Source: Glandiceps talaboti
Taxonomy: Eukaryota > Hemichordata > Enteropneusta > Spengelidae
Direction of reading: 5' to 3'
DNA: 64,000 nucleotides
Assembly: GCF_964340395.1 (NCBI RefSeq)
Contig: NC_135556.1
Location: forward strand, 6,930,001 to 6,994,000
Shown here: piece after piece, positions 11,617 through 24,957 of the stretch
Layout: the number at the start of each line of letters is the position of its first letter
How positions within the stretch are numbered: position 1 is the first letter of the stretch
Notes under the pieces: generated by a model
Databases searched by the model: none
What the model was told of the DNA's origin: nothing
The model's input: the letters and a program-made list of their open reading frames with translations, nothing else
Position numbers and translations under genes: made by a program

Positions 11617-12441
11617 ATATTGGCATACAGTTAGTTAAAAGTTAAAATGACCACTTATTAGATCACTTTTTTTTCTATCACTTTTTGTCAACATATATTT
11701 TCCGGGTCATAAAAGTATCTACAGACTTTTTAATCACTTACCAGGTCGGTCTTAGTTAATTATTTCAATGTTTTTCATAATCCAATCGACCCTACATCAA
11801 CCTGGCAAAATAATACAAAATTAACGCCATCTGCGGCAGGATTAAGAAAATCACATCAATGATTGCAAGATTACCTTCTAATGAATTCGGGATCTTTTTA
11901 ATAAAATAAAATGGTTCAAAGTTATAAAATTTCTTTCTGACTTTAATAGTCATTTCTAACCCATTCAGCCTGTCAAAGTATGGGTTGAAAGTATTACCAC
12001 CATGTACAGATACACTTAATTTGTAAACAAAACAAATTTGAAAACGTTAACCGACCAACCCATCATTTTGTGCACAGGTACAATACTGTCTTTAAAATCT
12101 CACACGTTTAAGCTAAAATAATGCTTCAAAATTCGAAACTACATTTTGTAATTTGACAATATAGAGACAGCATTCTGCGTTCAAGTGCCACGTGTTAATT
12201 TTATTCCCAAATATTGCATTCCATAAAAAAATCTTGCAGAGGAAAATAAAATAATCTGGAGACAAAAACGACTTGTTTTGTTTTCTCCCTTCCATTTTCT
12301 ATTGACGCGTTGTGAAACACTTCTAAGAAGTTGCATTACATATATTCTATAAAATTATGCTATAAAATACGTCGTGTCATTCCGCCCTAAACCAGCCAAG
12401 CCCTAAACACATTGTTTGGTTCCGATTACCCGGTTGCTATA

Positions 12442-12710
12442 TTAAAGTGGTCATATTGATGAGCACTGGGTATTTATTTTGGATTTTGAATTGGCAAAAC
12501 AACCTTACTATGTTATGTTTTTCTATTTGTACGTACAATAACAAACCTTTTACACTTTTTTTGCATCTTTTTGCAATTTACTGAGTTCCAAACAAGGACT
12601 TGGTGTATGTTGTCTCACATTGTTTTTTCAAGTAGAAAACCAAAGTTGTTTTACACAATCATTTAAAAATCCAAAACAATTACCCAATTCAATCCATATG
12701 ACCACTTTAA
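12442..12710. repeat. MITE-like element, second TTAAAGTGGTCAT copy
   Basis: Ends are TTAAAGTGGTCATAT and ATATGACCACTTTAA. The core matches the element at 5569-5913, including a shared ACAAGGACTTGGT/ACAAGAACTTGGT stretch. Confidence 0.65.
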
Positions 12711-13171
12711 AGTGAGCAGTTTCTCATTGGTTTCTGTGTCGTGGTATCAAACATAGTATAGCCGGTGAATGATAGTTGTATCACACGTGATTGCTCGAGG
12801 ATAAATTCTTGCTCAAGCTTGTTAAACGAAGTGATATTTTAGTATCAATGTGATACGTGACGTTCATCTGTTCATGTGACCCGAATGGAGGTTTATATCG
12901 GCAAATGGGTAGATTAAAATCTAGCATAGTGTATCAGAGATGCATTTTACTTCAAACAGATAACTTTTGGAGTCCCTGGTGAAAGATAGATTACATGGGA
13001 TGGCGATGACAACATGCCATCTGACGTATTCCCATGAAAGAGACGATGGTCTGGAAGCGAATATATATATTGCCCAACCTGTGTGTGACGTTCTTCATAA
13101 ATTCGTATCTCATCGTTCTACTTACGTACGTATACCCCGTCTCATCAGTAAACTTCGAAACAACGGTTAAT

Positions 13172-15695
13172 ATGTTGACTTTAATAGTTTTGTTCAGCAG
13201 TTTTGGTAAGTTTGCACACAAATTGGAGTTTCTCTTGAGGCTATGTACCTCGAAAGACAAATGTTTCTTTACTGTGACAGTTCTACATCAATTCTGCTTT
13301 AGGTCTATACGTGATTACAATATTGACATCTTCGTTCCGACGATTACTGAATACGTCGTTCATTTTAGGAGAACCTCCGATGCCATACTGGCTTCCATTG
13401 GCACAATTTGAAATATCATGGCTGAAAAAAATTCCCTTTGCGAAGAAATTATTGACTGGCTTGAATCTACTGGACGAGTTGAGCGACTGATCTGTCACAA
13501 AACCCTCAAATTTTGTATCTACAATATTGCAAATCTTTAAAACTGTGCGTCTGCTATATATTAGAAACGGCAAAAGAATTTCATACGTAATTTACCTTAC
13601 AAATGTTGTTGTCCAATACGTAACAGGCTAGATCTAGAAATAGTTTTGAACATTTAATTTCATATCAGGTTTGCTGTCTGGAGCACCAGTAGACAAGCAA
13701 CGTGATGGTAAGTATCTACACACTGATACATTGTACAGAGTAAACTGTGTTCGTGATATACAAGTAACAAGTACCAGTCAGGTACATTGCGCTCAACAAT
13801 AATGAACGTAGAATACCGACCCTTGTATAACTGTGTCGACAGATGCTATTTTCGCAAGACGCATTCTACCAATAAGCGCTCACAACAACAATTACAGAAG
13901 CAATCAGCATATAATTAGTCTAGATGCTATCCGTAGATTCGATTCTCTTCTCACGTCTAGCTCAATAAGGTGCCAAGATCAAATTTAAATACAAACGTAA
14001 TTCACATCATGTCCAAATAATTATGGTAAATTTGTCATATCATGACACCACACATACACTGTCATCATCGTTCCAACAGTATGGGGTTTACTGAACAACT
14101 TTTGTTTGGTTTATATTTTCTGTCATTGTATTGACGAATCGAAAGTGCTTCAATTTATCGGATCGACCAGTATGAGAGCCGAAAAAAATACCGATGTGAA
14201 ATATTTCGGATCCATGAAGTTTAATTTATTTTATGATTTTACAAATTGTTTGAACGCTGGTTTTCTGCTAAATGAAATTAGCAACTAGTGTTTTCCGTCA
14301 ATGATTATTCAGATCAATATTTATCGTTTTTCCAAGGTGCAATAAATGCGGAGTACCATATTCCATCTGGGAAGACTGAAAGGGAAGTGTATGAATACTT
14401 TGACTTTGATCCATTCGGACCTACTGAGTTGCAAGTTTCTCTGAAGTACCCCCTGCAAGCAGTGGTTGTGTTTGCATATGCTGTTGAATCTACCCAAGAT
14501 TCTGAAGAACTCTTTCCTGACAGTGAGTAATAAATGTCTGTGTTTGTTGTTCCTTTTCTTGGTTCTAGAGCTGCAATTATCTGTCAGCTAAAGATATAAC
14601 AAATACCTTGCTAAATTAAACAAAAGGACGTATATATATAATTTGATGTTAGTCTCCAATGTTTTTCTCCGTTCAGCAAAGGAAACTACGAGTGACCTAA
14701 GGTCCCCTTCGTCTAATGGCTCGTAGTTACAACCCTTAGGCTGAATGAAGAAAAAATATTTGAAAATAACATATAATTGTACCAGCGTCAGTAATATCGA
14801 AGAAAAAAGAAGAAACGAGAGGAATACTATAATTATACCACGTACGAGCCAAGTTGAACAAAAAATATGGAATATACACTCTGGTCGCCCTACATCACGA
14901 CAACGCATGTCTACGTCACTGGTTCTGCTGTGTTCGAAATATGATCAGTTTCCCCGATGTTTCTTTGATGTTACTGGCGCTGATATCATAATTATGTCAT
15001 TCGCCAATACTTTTCTTCATTCTGCCGGAAAATACTCTTGATCTCAGAATTGCCACTACTCGTCTAGTGATTGGTAATGACAAAGACCCATTATAGGTCA
15101 CTTGTATTTTCCTTGGCCGAATGAAGAAAAATATTGGAGAATAACACCTAATTATACCTGCGCAAGCTTAATTCAAGGAAAATCGGGAAAAATAATGACT
15201 TTAAACAATCTGACTCATTTTTTGAGCATCACAGAAAGACTATAGACTAGCCTTGTTGTGACAGAACAACACGATTATAACTTCTATATTTTTTGTTCGA
15301 ATATGTTCAACTTGGCTATACTATTTATAGTGAATGGTGTTTAATCAAAATAAAGCAATTACATATTTGTTCTTTGATGCTATGTTTTCTGTGTCAAAGG
15401 TCAATCAAATGGCGAGGGAGATGCCTTCAGACATGCACTATGGATGTACAGAACAGCTAAACGCTATGATGCAGGCTTGGCCAAAGAGTTCGGTGATGCC
15501 CACGAAGTATCTAGTGTCAACATACTGAACTCTAGACTAATGGACCTCTTTAACAACAGGATGGGACAAACACTTGGTGAAGATGAAGAAAACCATGGCA
15601 AAGATGATATTGATGTTGTCATGGCTGCATTGGATGATGGTTTATTGGAAGTTGCTCCAAATCCCTACTATGATTATCTTCCAATTGACGCTTAG
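13172..15695 (+). CDS. Secreted DUF6973-like protein, four exons
   Basis: Exons 13172-13205, 13669-13707, 14337-14522 and 15400-15695 join into 184 codons plus stop. All three introns are phase 1 and begin GTAAGT, GTAAGT and GTGAGT. The first 17 or so residues form a signal peptide (hydrophobic core, then Ser-Gly-Ala before Pro-Val), so the mature protein of about 167 residues should be secreted. The mature part matches my memory of bacterial DUF6973 proteins along its length: a YPLQA block, then Asn-Gly-x-Gly-DAFRHALW, LAKEFGDAHE and MDLFNNRMGQ. His, Asp, Glu and Asn of these blocks are intact and could form an active site, but no reaction is established as far as I know. The signal peptide and introns argue against bacterial contamination. 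The start chosen has A at -3 and gives the signal peptide; an in-frame ATG at 13034 would bury it. MITE copies lie in intron 3. Confidence 0.75.
14653..14772. repeat. MITE-like element, CAATATTTTTC ends (copy 1)
   Basis: CCAATGTTTTTCTCCGTTCAGC at the left pairs with GCTGAATGAAGAAAAAATAT at the right, and the core holds GACCTAAGG / CCTTAGG. A half-copy with the same right end (GAATGAAGAAAAATATTGGA) lies at about 15117-15146. Both are in intron 3 of the secreted-protein gene. Confidence 0.55.
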
Positions 15696-15710
15696 CTGAT
15701 TAAAGAGTGT

Positions 15711-15900
15711 TAAAGGGGGAATGACACTCCAGGAAATGAAGGTGTTTCCATAAACTATGGTTTCTGGAGACTCATTTCATGATTTCACATCACATAATTT
15801 TCACTCCTTTGCTAAGAAACAGCAAATAAAAATATTCTTTAGATGCACACTGAATATTCATGACTCCTAAGATCTCATTTCCTTCACATAAATAGTCAGT
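15711..15900. repeat. Palindromic MITE end (GGGGAATGACACTCCAGG)
   Basis: The sequence just after the secreted-protein gene (GGGGGAATGACACTCCAGGAAATGAAGG..., then CATGATTTCACATCACATAA) is shared with elements at about 61610-62052 and, for the opposite end, 27690-27957. It may reach about 16.1 kb; I could not fix the right end. Confidence 0.5.
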
Positions 15901-16956
15901 CAGATAGAAGGATATGAAGGTGCAGTGTGTTGGCCAATCAAATACAAGATGGATGTCAATAGTGAATAAATTAATCAAACAAAAACCAATGTTGTTGTTG
16001 TGAAATGTTTCTAAATGTTTCTCTGAATCAGTATGTATGCTATACATATGTAGGAAAAGACTTAGATTCATACGACCATAGTCTTATACATAAATGGCAT
16101 GTTGCAAAGTATCCCTTGATATGGTAAACAGATAGAATGTCTGCTATAATTATTCTGTATATGACACAAGATTTAATTTACAGAAATGGGTGACCCATTT
16201 CTTCATGGGTTTCACATAATTCATGTAATAACTTTTTTACAACTCACAAGAGAATATGGAGTTCCAGGATTAGGATGTCAGGGAGACTTTCAAAGTTTTC
16301 AATCAAAAAGCTCTGTGAACTCACTCTCACAAACCAGAGCTGTTATTATGTCCACGACACTGCAAAATAACAAATGAATCTTGGATGGTGCCATAAAAGA
16401 GGGTGTGGTTTATGATGATGTGCGAACTTTGAATATGAACAGAATAATCTCAGACTAGTGCTACATCGATAAACTGCCTTTCCTTGACTTATTTTCACCT
16501 TGACACAGATCCATGATGATGTAACCCTGTATACTTCCTGAACTCTCTGGTGAGCATAAAGACTGTGCTGCCACTATAAGCATAAATGACTCAGTCTGTC
16601 ACCTCAGTCTACCAAGTCCCAATTTGTACAGATGAGTTGACTGGGGCATAATGGTTGTTCATATCTTCATGAACTTTCATAAAAAAAAATTGGCAGTGAC
16701 ATGGATTGAACAGCAATGTGTAGATTATGAGTATAACCTCTCTATACTATATTGGACCATCATCGTATCTTTGACTGACCCTACAACCAGCAATGTATAA
16801 ATTACAAGCCAGCTCCTCTAAGCATTTTACTGTCATGGCCAACAACCAGCATTGCACAGATTATGAACTATTCAACCATATTTACATTATCTACAAAAGG
16901 ATAAAGGTTGTATTTTTTTCACTATTTACATCACAGACCACATGTTTACACATAGG

Positions 16957-19900
16957 TTATCTTCTGTTTTGTTGAATTATATCTTGTATTTCCGTCCAAA
17001 GTTCAATATTATTTACATTTCCTGGAGGTTCTAAATCGGTACCAATATCCATCAGGTTGGAAGACTGAGATAGATTGTGTAGCAGTCTTTTAACAGTCTC
17101 AATTAAAAATTGGGGTCCTTCCACAAGGTTCACGAAGCTTTCAGTCAATCTATTCCAGCAAAAAGTGGGATTTGTGGGGTCATGGCTATGCCTTGAAAAC
17201 AAAGGTCAAAGTAAATCAATTAGTAACAGACTGGTAAGGGTGGCAATAATTCTCATGACATGCCAGACCCTATATTTCTTCAATCTGGAGAAATAATTAC
17301 AAAAAATTGATGCCCTTCCACGACAGGATTAGAAAAAAATCAGAACATTACAGATTGTATGATGGTAACCACATGAGTATGTATCTGAGCAAAAATTATC
17401 ATTTATTGCTGAAATTTAGGAATTTTGATGAAAAAAATGGTTGAAAGTTTCCTTCTAACTTTAATTATCATTTCTAAGTCATTCAGACTGTTAAAGTATG
17501 ATTGTAAAAGGAAAGTATAACCAACATGTACACATATACACTTACTTTTCAAAATTAAAAAATATTTTAACCAACCGATCTATCATTTTTAGCTCCGCTG
17601 TCAGCGAAAGCTGAAAGCGTAGCTTTAGGTATAGGTGGGTATTGAGGTATAGAGAGTAGAGTGAATCATAGGTGTCCGTCAAACTTTTATATTTTTACTA
17701 TCTACTCCGAAAGTGACAGTCGGAATTCTTCGATATTTGGTGTGCATGTTCCCTGGGGGGAGGCTATTCAGATTTGTTCATGCCAAGTTGATCTGTGCCA
17801 TTTTCAATTTTTTATGATTTTTTTTCATAAAATGTCATTTTCATCAACTCCTTGAAAACCTCTTATTAGATTGCTTTGATATCTGGCGTGTTGATGCGCA
17901 GGGGGTAGCTTACTCAGATTTGTTAATTTCAAGTCAGCACATCCTCATTTTTATTTTTTATGATTTTTTTTTGTAATTTGAAAAAAAATGAATATGTTAA
18001 TGAGCATAATGACCGACGCCATATTGGAAATCAGTCGACGAGACTTTAAGTAAACTGCCACTTTTCAAAAGACACTATTGACGTCAAACAAGCAATGTAA
18101 TATGTGCTATAGTCATAATTCTACGCATTGGGCGCCCAAATGACAAGCGTTTGTTCGAAACAGGGTTGTAAACTTCAAATCCAATTCTGCACCCTTCTAC
18201 ATAATCAGCCAGTCCGCAACATCCTCATTTGCATACTCTATCCTGATTCGACCAGAAGCTGAAGGTGACCTCATTCGACCGAGCGATTTTCCACAGCAAG
18301 TATCTTGAGTATCAACACTGGACGTTCTTGGTACTCACTAAAATCACACTTCAGACCCACTATAAAAGTGTGATGTTTTCAGATAACATGTAACTTGTGG
18401 TTAATTCTATATTGTCGTGCAATTTGGAATGACAGTGAACCAGAATTCAGACAACTTGCGTAAGGAAGGGCATGCCAGGCATGCGGTTGAAGTTTAAATA
18501 TGGCCGACAGTTCACATGTAAAGTTAAACGACATGAACGTGTCTTGCCTTTCCAAAATGCAAATATTTGGCAAGTAAAAATAATTAAAATAATTACAACT
18601 TTAATTTGGCTTCAGACTTTGCATTATGTTTTGCGTATCTTTCCCCGTTTTACATGTAAATCCGAAAAGGTTCTCTCTCATCATGTCATCAGTGTCAGTG
18701 ATCATACCGCGCGGGGTAGTCCTCGGGTGCACAAGTCTGTATTACTGACTTGACTCTAAACACCGGAGGGGGAGGGACAATTGTCAGAATCGAGTCCCGA
18801 ATTCCTCCGTATGCAAGCAGGACTACGCGCGGGGCTGCTTTGAGTACGAGCGAAGTGAGGCATGTTGAGGTATTTTGTTGAGAATTATAAATATTGCGAA
18901 ATGTCAAGTACAAGGTTTAAATACAATGGAATGATGAAAAAAATGGCAGAGTCTGCTGACAGGCGCCGGTTACAAGAAACACTGTGAATTAAAATATCAG
19001 ATGATGTACATGTATGTATTAATCTCCGACAATCCACCCGTGTGCACGAGGGACTAACCCGGAAGCAAGTCGTTGTCAGCCATACGTTACAGTGGTAACA
19101 TCGTCCGAGAAATCGCTGCGTTCAGAGTGTCATTATTCACAGAATTGTTGTTATCGAGTGAAAACCCGTCTTGATGAATTGTATAACTCTAACAAATGAA
19201 GACATGTCAAGTTATATTTTGAAAGTTGTATCGCTAGTTTGAGACGATTTTCTCACGTACTATAGTACTATCGAGGCTTACTTGGAAGTAGTAGGACCTT
19301 CCAGTTCATCGGGAAGTTTAGCCAGTCCGATAATTCTTTCTGGTTTAGTTTACAACACTTTTGATCATGCAGATTTTGTTGTTGTGATGAAAATAAATAA
19401 AATAAAGATCATTTCAACCATTTCGTTGTGTTTTCTTTGTGAAAGGTAACCGAACATGAACGAGTGTTACCACTGTAACGTATGGCTGAGAATGACTCTC
19501 TTCCGGGTACTTGAGATTGTCGCCGTACGGAAACTAAGATGGCGATTAATACATTTCTTCCCTATATATATCTACCACAACTAGTACAAGTTGAATGTTG
19601 TTGACTTTGTAAATTTGTTAGAAAATTGAAATTCAAATTGCCTCAAAATTATTTTAGATCCCTAGTTTATTTCATTCATCATTAAAATTTTCCAGGGTTA
19701 CAGCTGTAAGACACTGGAATTATTTATAGCCAACCTCAAAATCCTCTTTTTTTCTTTTTCTTGTGTGCATTTCCCAGTCATTTTTTTCTGAGATTTTGTG
19801 CAATTTTTCATAACAGTAGATTTTTGTTATAAAATGGTGACTATGGTATAAAAGTACAATACATTACCAACTTCTGTGTAAAATGTGTTTTATAGTGAGA

Positions 19901-22900
19901 CATCATATGAAACCACTAACCACTTTATTGCATCGCTAAAACAAAACTGCATAGTGAAGAGCTGAAGACCTGAAGTACTTCTACATGTCACCAAAATAAA
20001 AAATTAAATTAAAAAAAAAACAGCGGAGCTATTCTGACCGATAGGTCGCTTGTTAAGGTGTTACGATGAGAAACAGAGAATCTAGTTACACGTGCCCTAA
20101 TATGAATATTACGGTACAGCACTAAGCACTAGTGATCAAACTATGCATGGTGTCGTTTTACTATATTAGGAAGTGATACAAAGTCCACACAGGACGTAGT
20201 TTAGGTTGATAAGCATCAATATACACAAACCTCCATAACTGTCTTTGGGCTGTCTCATCATACTGAAGTCTCATATCTTTTCCCCACTTCACCAAGTGCA
20301 CTATGTATGTTTTGAAGAATGTAAAATAGGTGGCAGCAAGTCGACCTAGTAGATCACATGGAAGTTTCCATACAGGTGAGTTTCTGCAAGATTTTGATAT
20401 ACATTAATGTAACAAGAAATAAATCATGTGTCAATGAATGACAATATTAATGACAAGTACAGACCAAATAGTTCTTATGGAGACAAACTAAAAATAAATT
20501 TATAATCGTTATAGTTTTTTTTTTATGAATTATACAATGGTAATGCATACAACTGCTTATCTTTAAAACATATATCATTAGGGGGACAAGATACCTGGCA
20601 GACAGTATGGGAAACTATATCAATTGTACCAGATTTCGTCTTTCTGTTATCAGGGTTCCTAAAAGTTGGCAAAAACAATACACATGGTATAATAGTAATC
20701 TGTAAGGTATAACACTAGTTAATATCATGATAAAAAAAACCTGGCAAATTTACCTGTTTTGATTTCCACTACATTGCTGTAGTAACCATGTCATTACCAT
20801 GTGGTTGTACTGTTCCATAGTAGTGTCATCCAACTTCATATCATTGTGAGATATCAACATAACCACAATGACTTCCTACAAATGGTAACACAAATTGATA
20901 TTCATCCAAAGTCAAATTTTGCGTTAAAATTCACTTTGTGAAAGGCTTTACCTTACTTTTATTACTGAATAACAAGCAATGAAAATAAACCAGAGCCAAA
21001 CAAATTCATTTAAAAATAATCGGATTGATCATTCAGAGAAGTTTTGGCCAAATGTAATATATACACTCACAACTCACATAGGAACCTTTTGGTTTTAAAA
21101 GTTAACACTAATGGGCATAATGTAATCAACCACACACAATTAATAACTTATTACATGCCATTCGGTCACACGAGTGGACACATGCAATTGATTGGTACTG
21201 AGGTATTAAAACCAGTTTATGACTAAATGAAACGTCTATGCCTAGAAACACCTCATACCTATTATTTATAACTGAATATCTACATCTTCACTTTCTACAT
21301 CTTTTTGATTGCCCCTAATTTTGTATGTCTCTTACTTCCATGAAGGTGATCTCCAGAGACATTAAAGTGGTATTTTAAGAAAATGAAACTAAACTGCAAT
21401 ACTGCACACAAAGAAATATTTAAATATTGAAACCTACCAGACCCCTAGGGGCTTTAGAAAGGTCATCTAATTTGTCAGCCAATGCTTTCTGGATACTGAA
21501 AGAAATGACACCATAATTGCTTAATGGTAATAAATTCTATTTAACAAGGATGTGAGGGACGACTCATTTTCGCACTTCTAACCAAATTTCAAATCTTTCA
21601 CACCTTCAATGATCACAAGTTCTGTATTTACTACTGAGATATTGATAAATTGATGAAAATTTACTTCTAATGTGATATACAGTGCTGGGTTTCCAGTAGT
21701 ATTTTAATGTGTTTGACCATCATGTTCTTACATTGCATCGATGGTAGTGGTGTGATTGCTAATATTTTCATCATTGTTAACATCACATATAGATGTGACA
21801 ATGTCGCACTTGTGCACGTTCATTTAAGGGGAGAGGGTTTTGTACTAAACGAATGAAGTTCACTTATTGAGATTGTGTGACATTGTGTGATTGTCCCTTA
21901 TCTGGTCTAAATGAATTAGATTCAAACAGGTCTACTTTTAAACTTACTTCGGTTTTGGTTGGTCCTTTTCTAGTAATTTCCTCAAATGCTGGTACAATAG
22001 TACTGCTTCAGTTTGGATATACACATCCTTAGCACGTACACTGGGTACTGTCAAAATTACAAGAGTAACTCATTATTTTTCAATTTTTTTATCATCACAT
22101 GAATCTTGTAAGCACATGTTTGATGAACTTCATAGTAGATGAATAAATCTATGAAGATTTGATTATAAATCCTACTTCAACTTCAACTGTTATAAACCAG
22201 ATGTAAATTTTACGGGTAACTCTCAGGATATCAATGACCCTGGATACATCCAGCTTTCACATACAATGCACCTTGGAAATAACTCTGAACTTTTGCTGTT
22301 GCTTTGTTCAAGAAAATTCCAATCTACATGTATTCTCAGTTGAAATCAAGAAAACAATATGGGGTCACAACTTTTTTGAAATGAAGTCAAAATGATATCA
22401 AAATTTAAGTCATTTTAGAATCCAATATGGCCACTGAATACTGTATAACTCAATGGGAAATGAATTTTTTTTAATTTCCTTGAAAGCTAGACACTGAATT
22501 CCCAAATTTCTTTTTATCATTTCAAAAGGATCAGGAGCCAGCTTTCATATGATAAAGTTTGGAGAGAATCAAAGAACTTTGACTTTCAGTGAACTTTGCC
22601 CCCAAGGTGCATTCTATCGAAGAATTCCCTTTCTTACCTCTTTGAGGTTTTTGTACTGACATAGTCTGTGACAGCTCATTCTTGATTTTAGAGAGTACCA
22701 TCACAGCAGTTTTATTTCTACCATATGTTACTGTATCCTGGAACCAAAATACAGTCAATGATTTCCATGAAGCTGTATTCAAATCGGATACCTCAAATAG
22801 TTTATCTCATTCAAACCATTTAATTTCTTTGAAATATCGAATAAATTAACTCAAATAAATTTGCATGTCAGAGTATTGCTTAAAGAACCATTAGTCAAGA

Positions 22901-24405
22901 CTAACTTTTTCTTTGCTGACCTTAACACTATCAGTATCACACACTCCTTTTGAATGATCACCAATGAATTGTTTTTAAACATGTAACTTCATTTCCATCA
23001 ACACTGAGTAAAGGTTCATCACTATACATATAATTGGTAGTCCAAATTCTAATTCATTCCAATATAATCATACTTACATTTACAAGTTGGTGAGACTGTT
23101 CATCATCTTTTTGTGGTAGTTGTTTGTATAACTCTATCACATGGCTATATAATGCTTTACTAAGATGGGGATTCTGGAGTAAGGACTACAAATCAAAACA
23201 CAAGATTCCCATTTTTAATTTCCAACAAAAGAAAGAAAGAAATGAATGAATGAATGAACGAACGAACAAATGAATGAATGAATGAATGAATGAATGAATG
23301 AATGAATGAAAGAATGAATAAAACAATTAATCAACCAATCACTCAATCGCCAAAAAACCCAAAGAATTTCAAAAGTGTGAGACTCTGAAACTAAGTTATT
23401 ATGATAATCTTGTGATACAGTAAAGATAAGAAATTTTGCCACAGGACATTTTTTTTCCTTCTTCAAATTTATGGAGACTTTACATATTTATAAAACAAAA
23501 TGAAAAATTTATATCAATGACACTTGCATGGAATATTGGTTGAATTAGTCAGTATGTGTATGTATGTGTGCAGGGGGGGGGAAAGATTATTTGATTACAG
23601 AATGTTCAGAGTTTGATATAACAGATTATTGCACAGCTTATGATCAGCCATAATCACGTTTGACATTTAGGATATTGAGGTACAGTCTGGGAAAGATTTC
23701 CAGGAAACTAACACAGCATGGCAAACTATACAGGTGCATTGAGGTGTGTCTCTGCCCACAGACAAGGAAGAAAGTCTGACCTAAAACTCACTTTTTACCT
23801 CCGTTTTTCCATAATTCTATGTGAATAGTCTGTAAACCATTTGAATATTTTGAGTACTGGTATAACTTTAAAATTGAAACTGGAATGCAGGCCAAGTATT
23901 TTGCTGCCTTTAAAAAAAAAACTGTGGCCTGAAATATTGATTTTGATGAAAGGGCAACTCATACATGTATAATAAAAATAAAGATGAAGGTCCACTTACC
24001 TGTAGTAAAATTTTCCTTGCTTGTCCAAACAGTTCAAAATTCACTTCAAGATTACCAAGACTGTGTTTGGTATCTATTCCCTCATACTTTAATGTCATGT
24101 GTTTATTTAGCTTGGTTACAAACACTGGTTTCTGGTGAAGCTTCGCGTAAACCTGTGAAAACAATGAAATTTGTAAACTATGTTATCAGTTTGTGTAAGT
24201 GACAGTACTGTCAAGTGCAACTAATGAGGAATCGAATTGATTGATTCATGCTTGTATTGCTATGTACCTGTTCAAAATATTTGGTCCAATCATGTGCCCG
24301 TTGCAATGCTTCAGTGTCCCAATTATTGACACTCTGTGTTCTTGAAGTGTGGATTATTTCCACTAAATTTCCAACATTATGTAGTATTTTGACAAGCTGT
24401 TCCAT
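16957..24405 (-). CDS. FANCF: Fanconi anemia group F protein, nine coding exons
   Basis: Core-complex adaptor that helps assemble the FANCD2/FANCI ubiquitin ligase in crosslink repair. Coding exons in transcript order: 24268-24405, 24000-24152, 23078-23185, 22638-22737, 21948-22047, 21438-21495, 20754-20875, 20231-20383 and 16957-17191. They join in frame to 388 aa (human 374). The N-terminus (MEQLVKIL...NNWDTEALQRAHDWTKYFEQ) tracks the human start, DVYIQTEAVLLYQHLRKL matches the central helix, YIVHLVKWGKDMRLQYD matches the C-terminal helical repeat region, and the protein ends Glu-Leu-Trp-Thr-Glu-Ile, like human IWTDLL. Donors are canonical; that of exon 8 (GTTTGT) is weak. A 5' non-coding exon probably ends at 24958 and joins at 24444. 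The last intron (17192-20230) is filled with repeats. Human FANCF has no coding introns, so this structure is the odd feature. Confidence 0.88.
17590..20031. repeat. Intronic block bounded by inverted TAGCTCCGCTGT
   Basis: TAGCTCCGCTGT at 17590-17601 is exactly inverted at 20020-20031. Inside are two diverged copies of a block containing GATAT[TC]TGG[TC]GTG...TCAGATTTGTT (about 17728 and 17880) and a nested foldback element at 19013-19554. It may be a non-autonomous mobile element in the last FANCF intron. The 12-bp ends are short, so the boundary is tentative. Confidence 0.35.
19013..19554. repeat. Foldback element with ATGTATTAATC ends
   Basis: ATGTATTAATC at about 19013 is inverted as GATTAATACAT ending near 19554. 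A longer inner pair is near-perfect: CAGCCATACGTTACAGTGGT (from about 19077) and its inverse at about 19463-19487. Further paired blocks include ACCCGGAAG / CTTCCGGGT. Confidence 0.6.
23239..23320. repeat. (GAAT)n microsatellite
   Basis: GAAT units with GAAC variants, in FANCF intron 2 (the intron between 23186 and 23999). Confidence 0.9.
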
Positions 24406-24957
24406 CTCCAGACTGCTTGTTTGATAACGTCTTCAGCTTCATACCTACAAATGATATTGCATACAGTTTAGCACTGTGACAAATAATCAGATTTATTCAG
24501 AAATAATGTGCTAGTAATATTATCCAGTTGATTTGTCCTCAATATAGCCTGCGAATAATATACACTGATTAGTTGCAGATATGGCTAAGTTTGTTTGATG
24601 CAATTGAAAGTCACACTGAGTCAGGTTAAATTCAGTCAACTTATTATTCATAATTATATGTATGTGTATGTACGTTGGTTCATCACTGATGTACATGACA
24701 TTACTCAGTGTTTAGAGGTTTGAAATTCACCAGCCACCCCTCCCCCGTCATAAATAATGACAAGTCCTTTTCAAGTTTCAGGGTTCAAACGCTCTTACCC
24801 CGCATGCGCCAATATTACGTACATAGCGACAAATTCGTGGAATTTTATACTCAGTTGCTGGAGTGCTGTGCCATATATAGAAAGGTTATAATTTTGATCT
24901 AGTTCATATGTATGTGCTTGGGTAATTTGTACACCCGTATCAAAAAATTAAACTCAC

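Noticed and set aside
13034-13171. Longer N-terminus for the secreted DUF6973-like protein from an in-frame ATG at 13034
   Set aside because: It would place the signal peptide about 46 residues inside the protein; the ATG at 13172 has A at -3 and yields a normal signal peptide.
14745-15041. 98-codon plus-strand frame in intron 3 of the secreted-protein gene
   Set aside because: It overlaps a MITE copy, lacks any motif, and the flanking exons splice cleanly in phase 1 without it.
13172-15695. Bacterial contamination as the source of the DUF6973-like gene
   Set aside because: Three in-phase introns with canonical splice sites, an animal-type signal peptide, and MITE copies shared with the rest of the window argue against it.
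23215-23466. 83-codon minus-strand frame with repeated Ile-His-Ser-Phe
   Set aside because: Translation of the (GAAT)n microsatellite in a FANCF intron.
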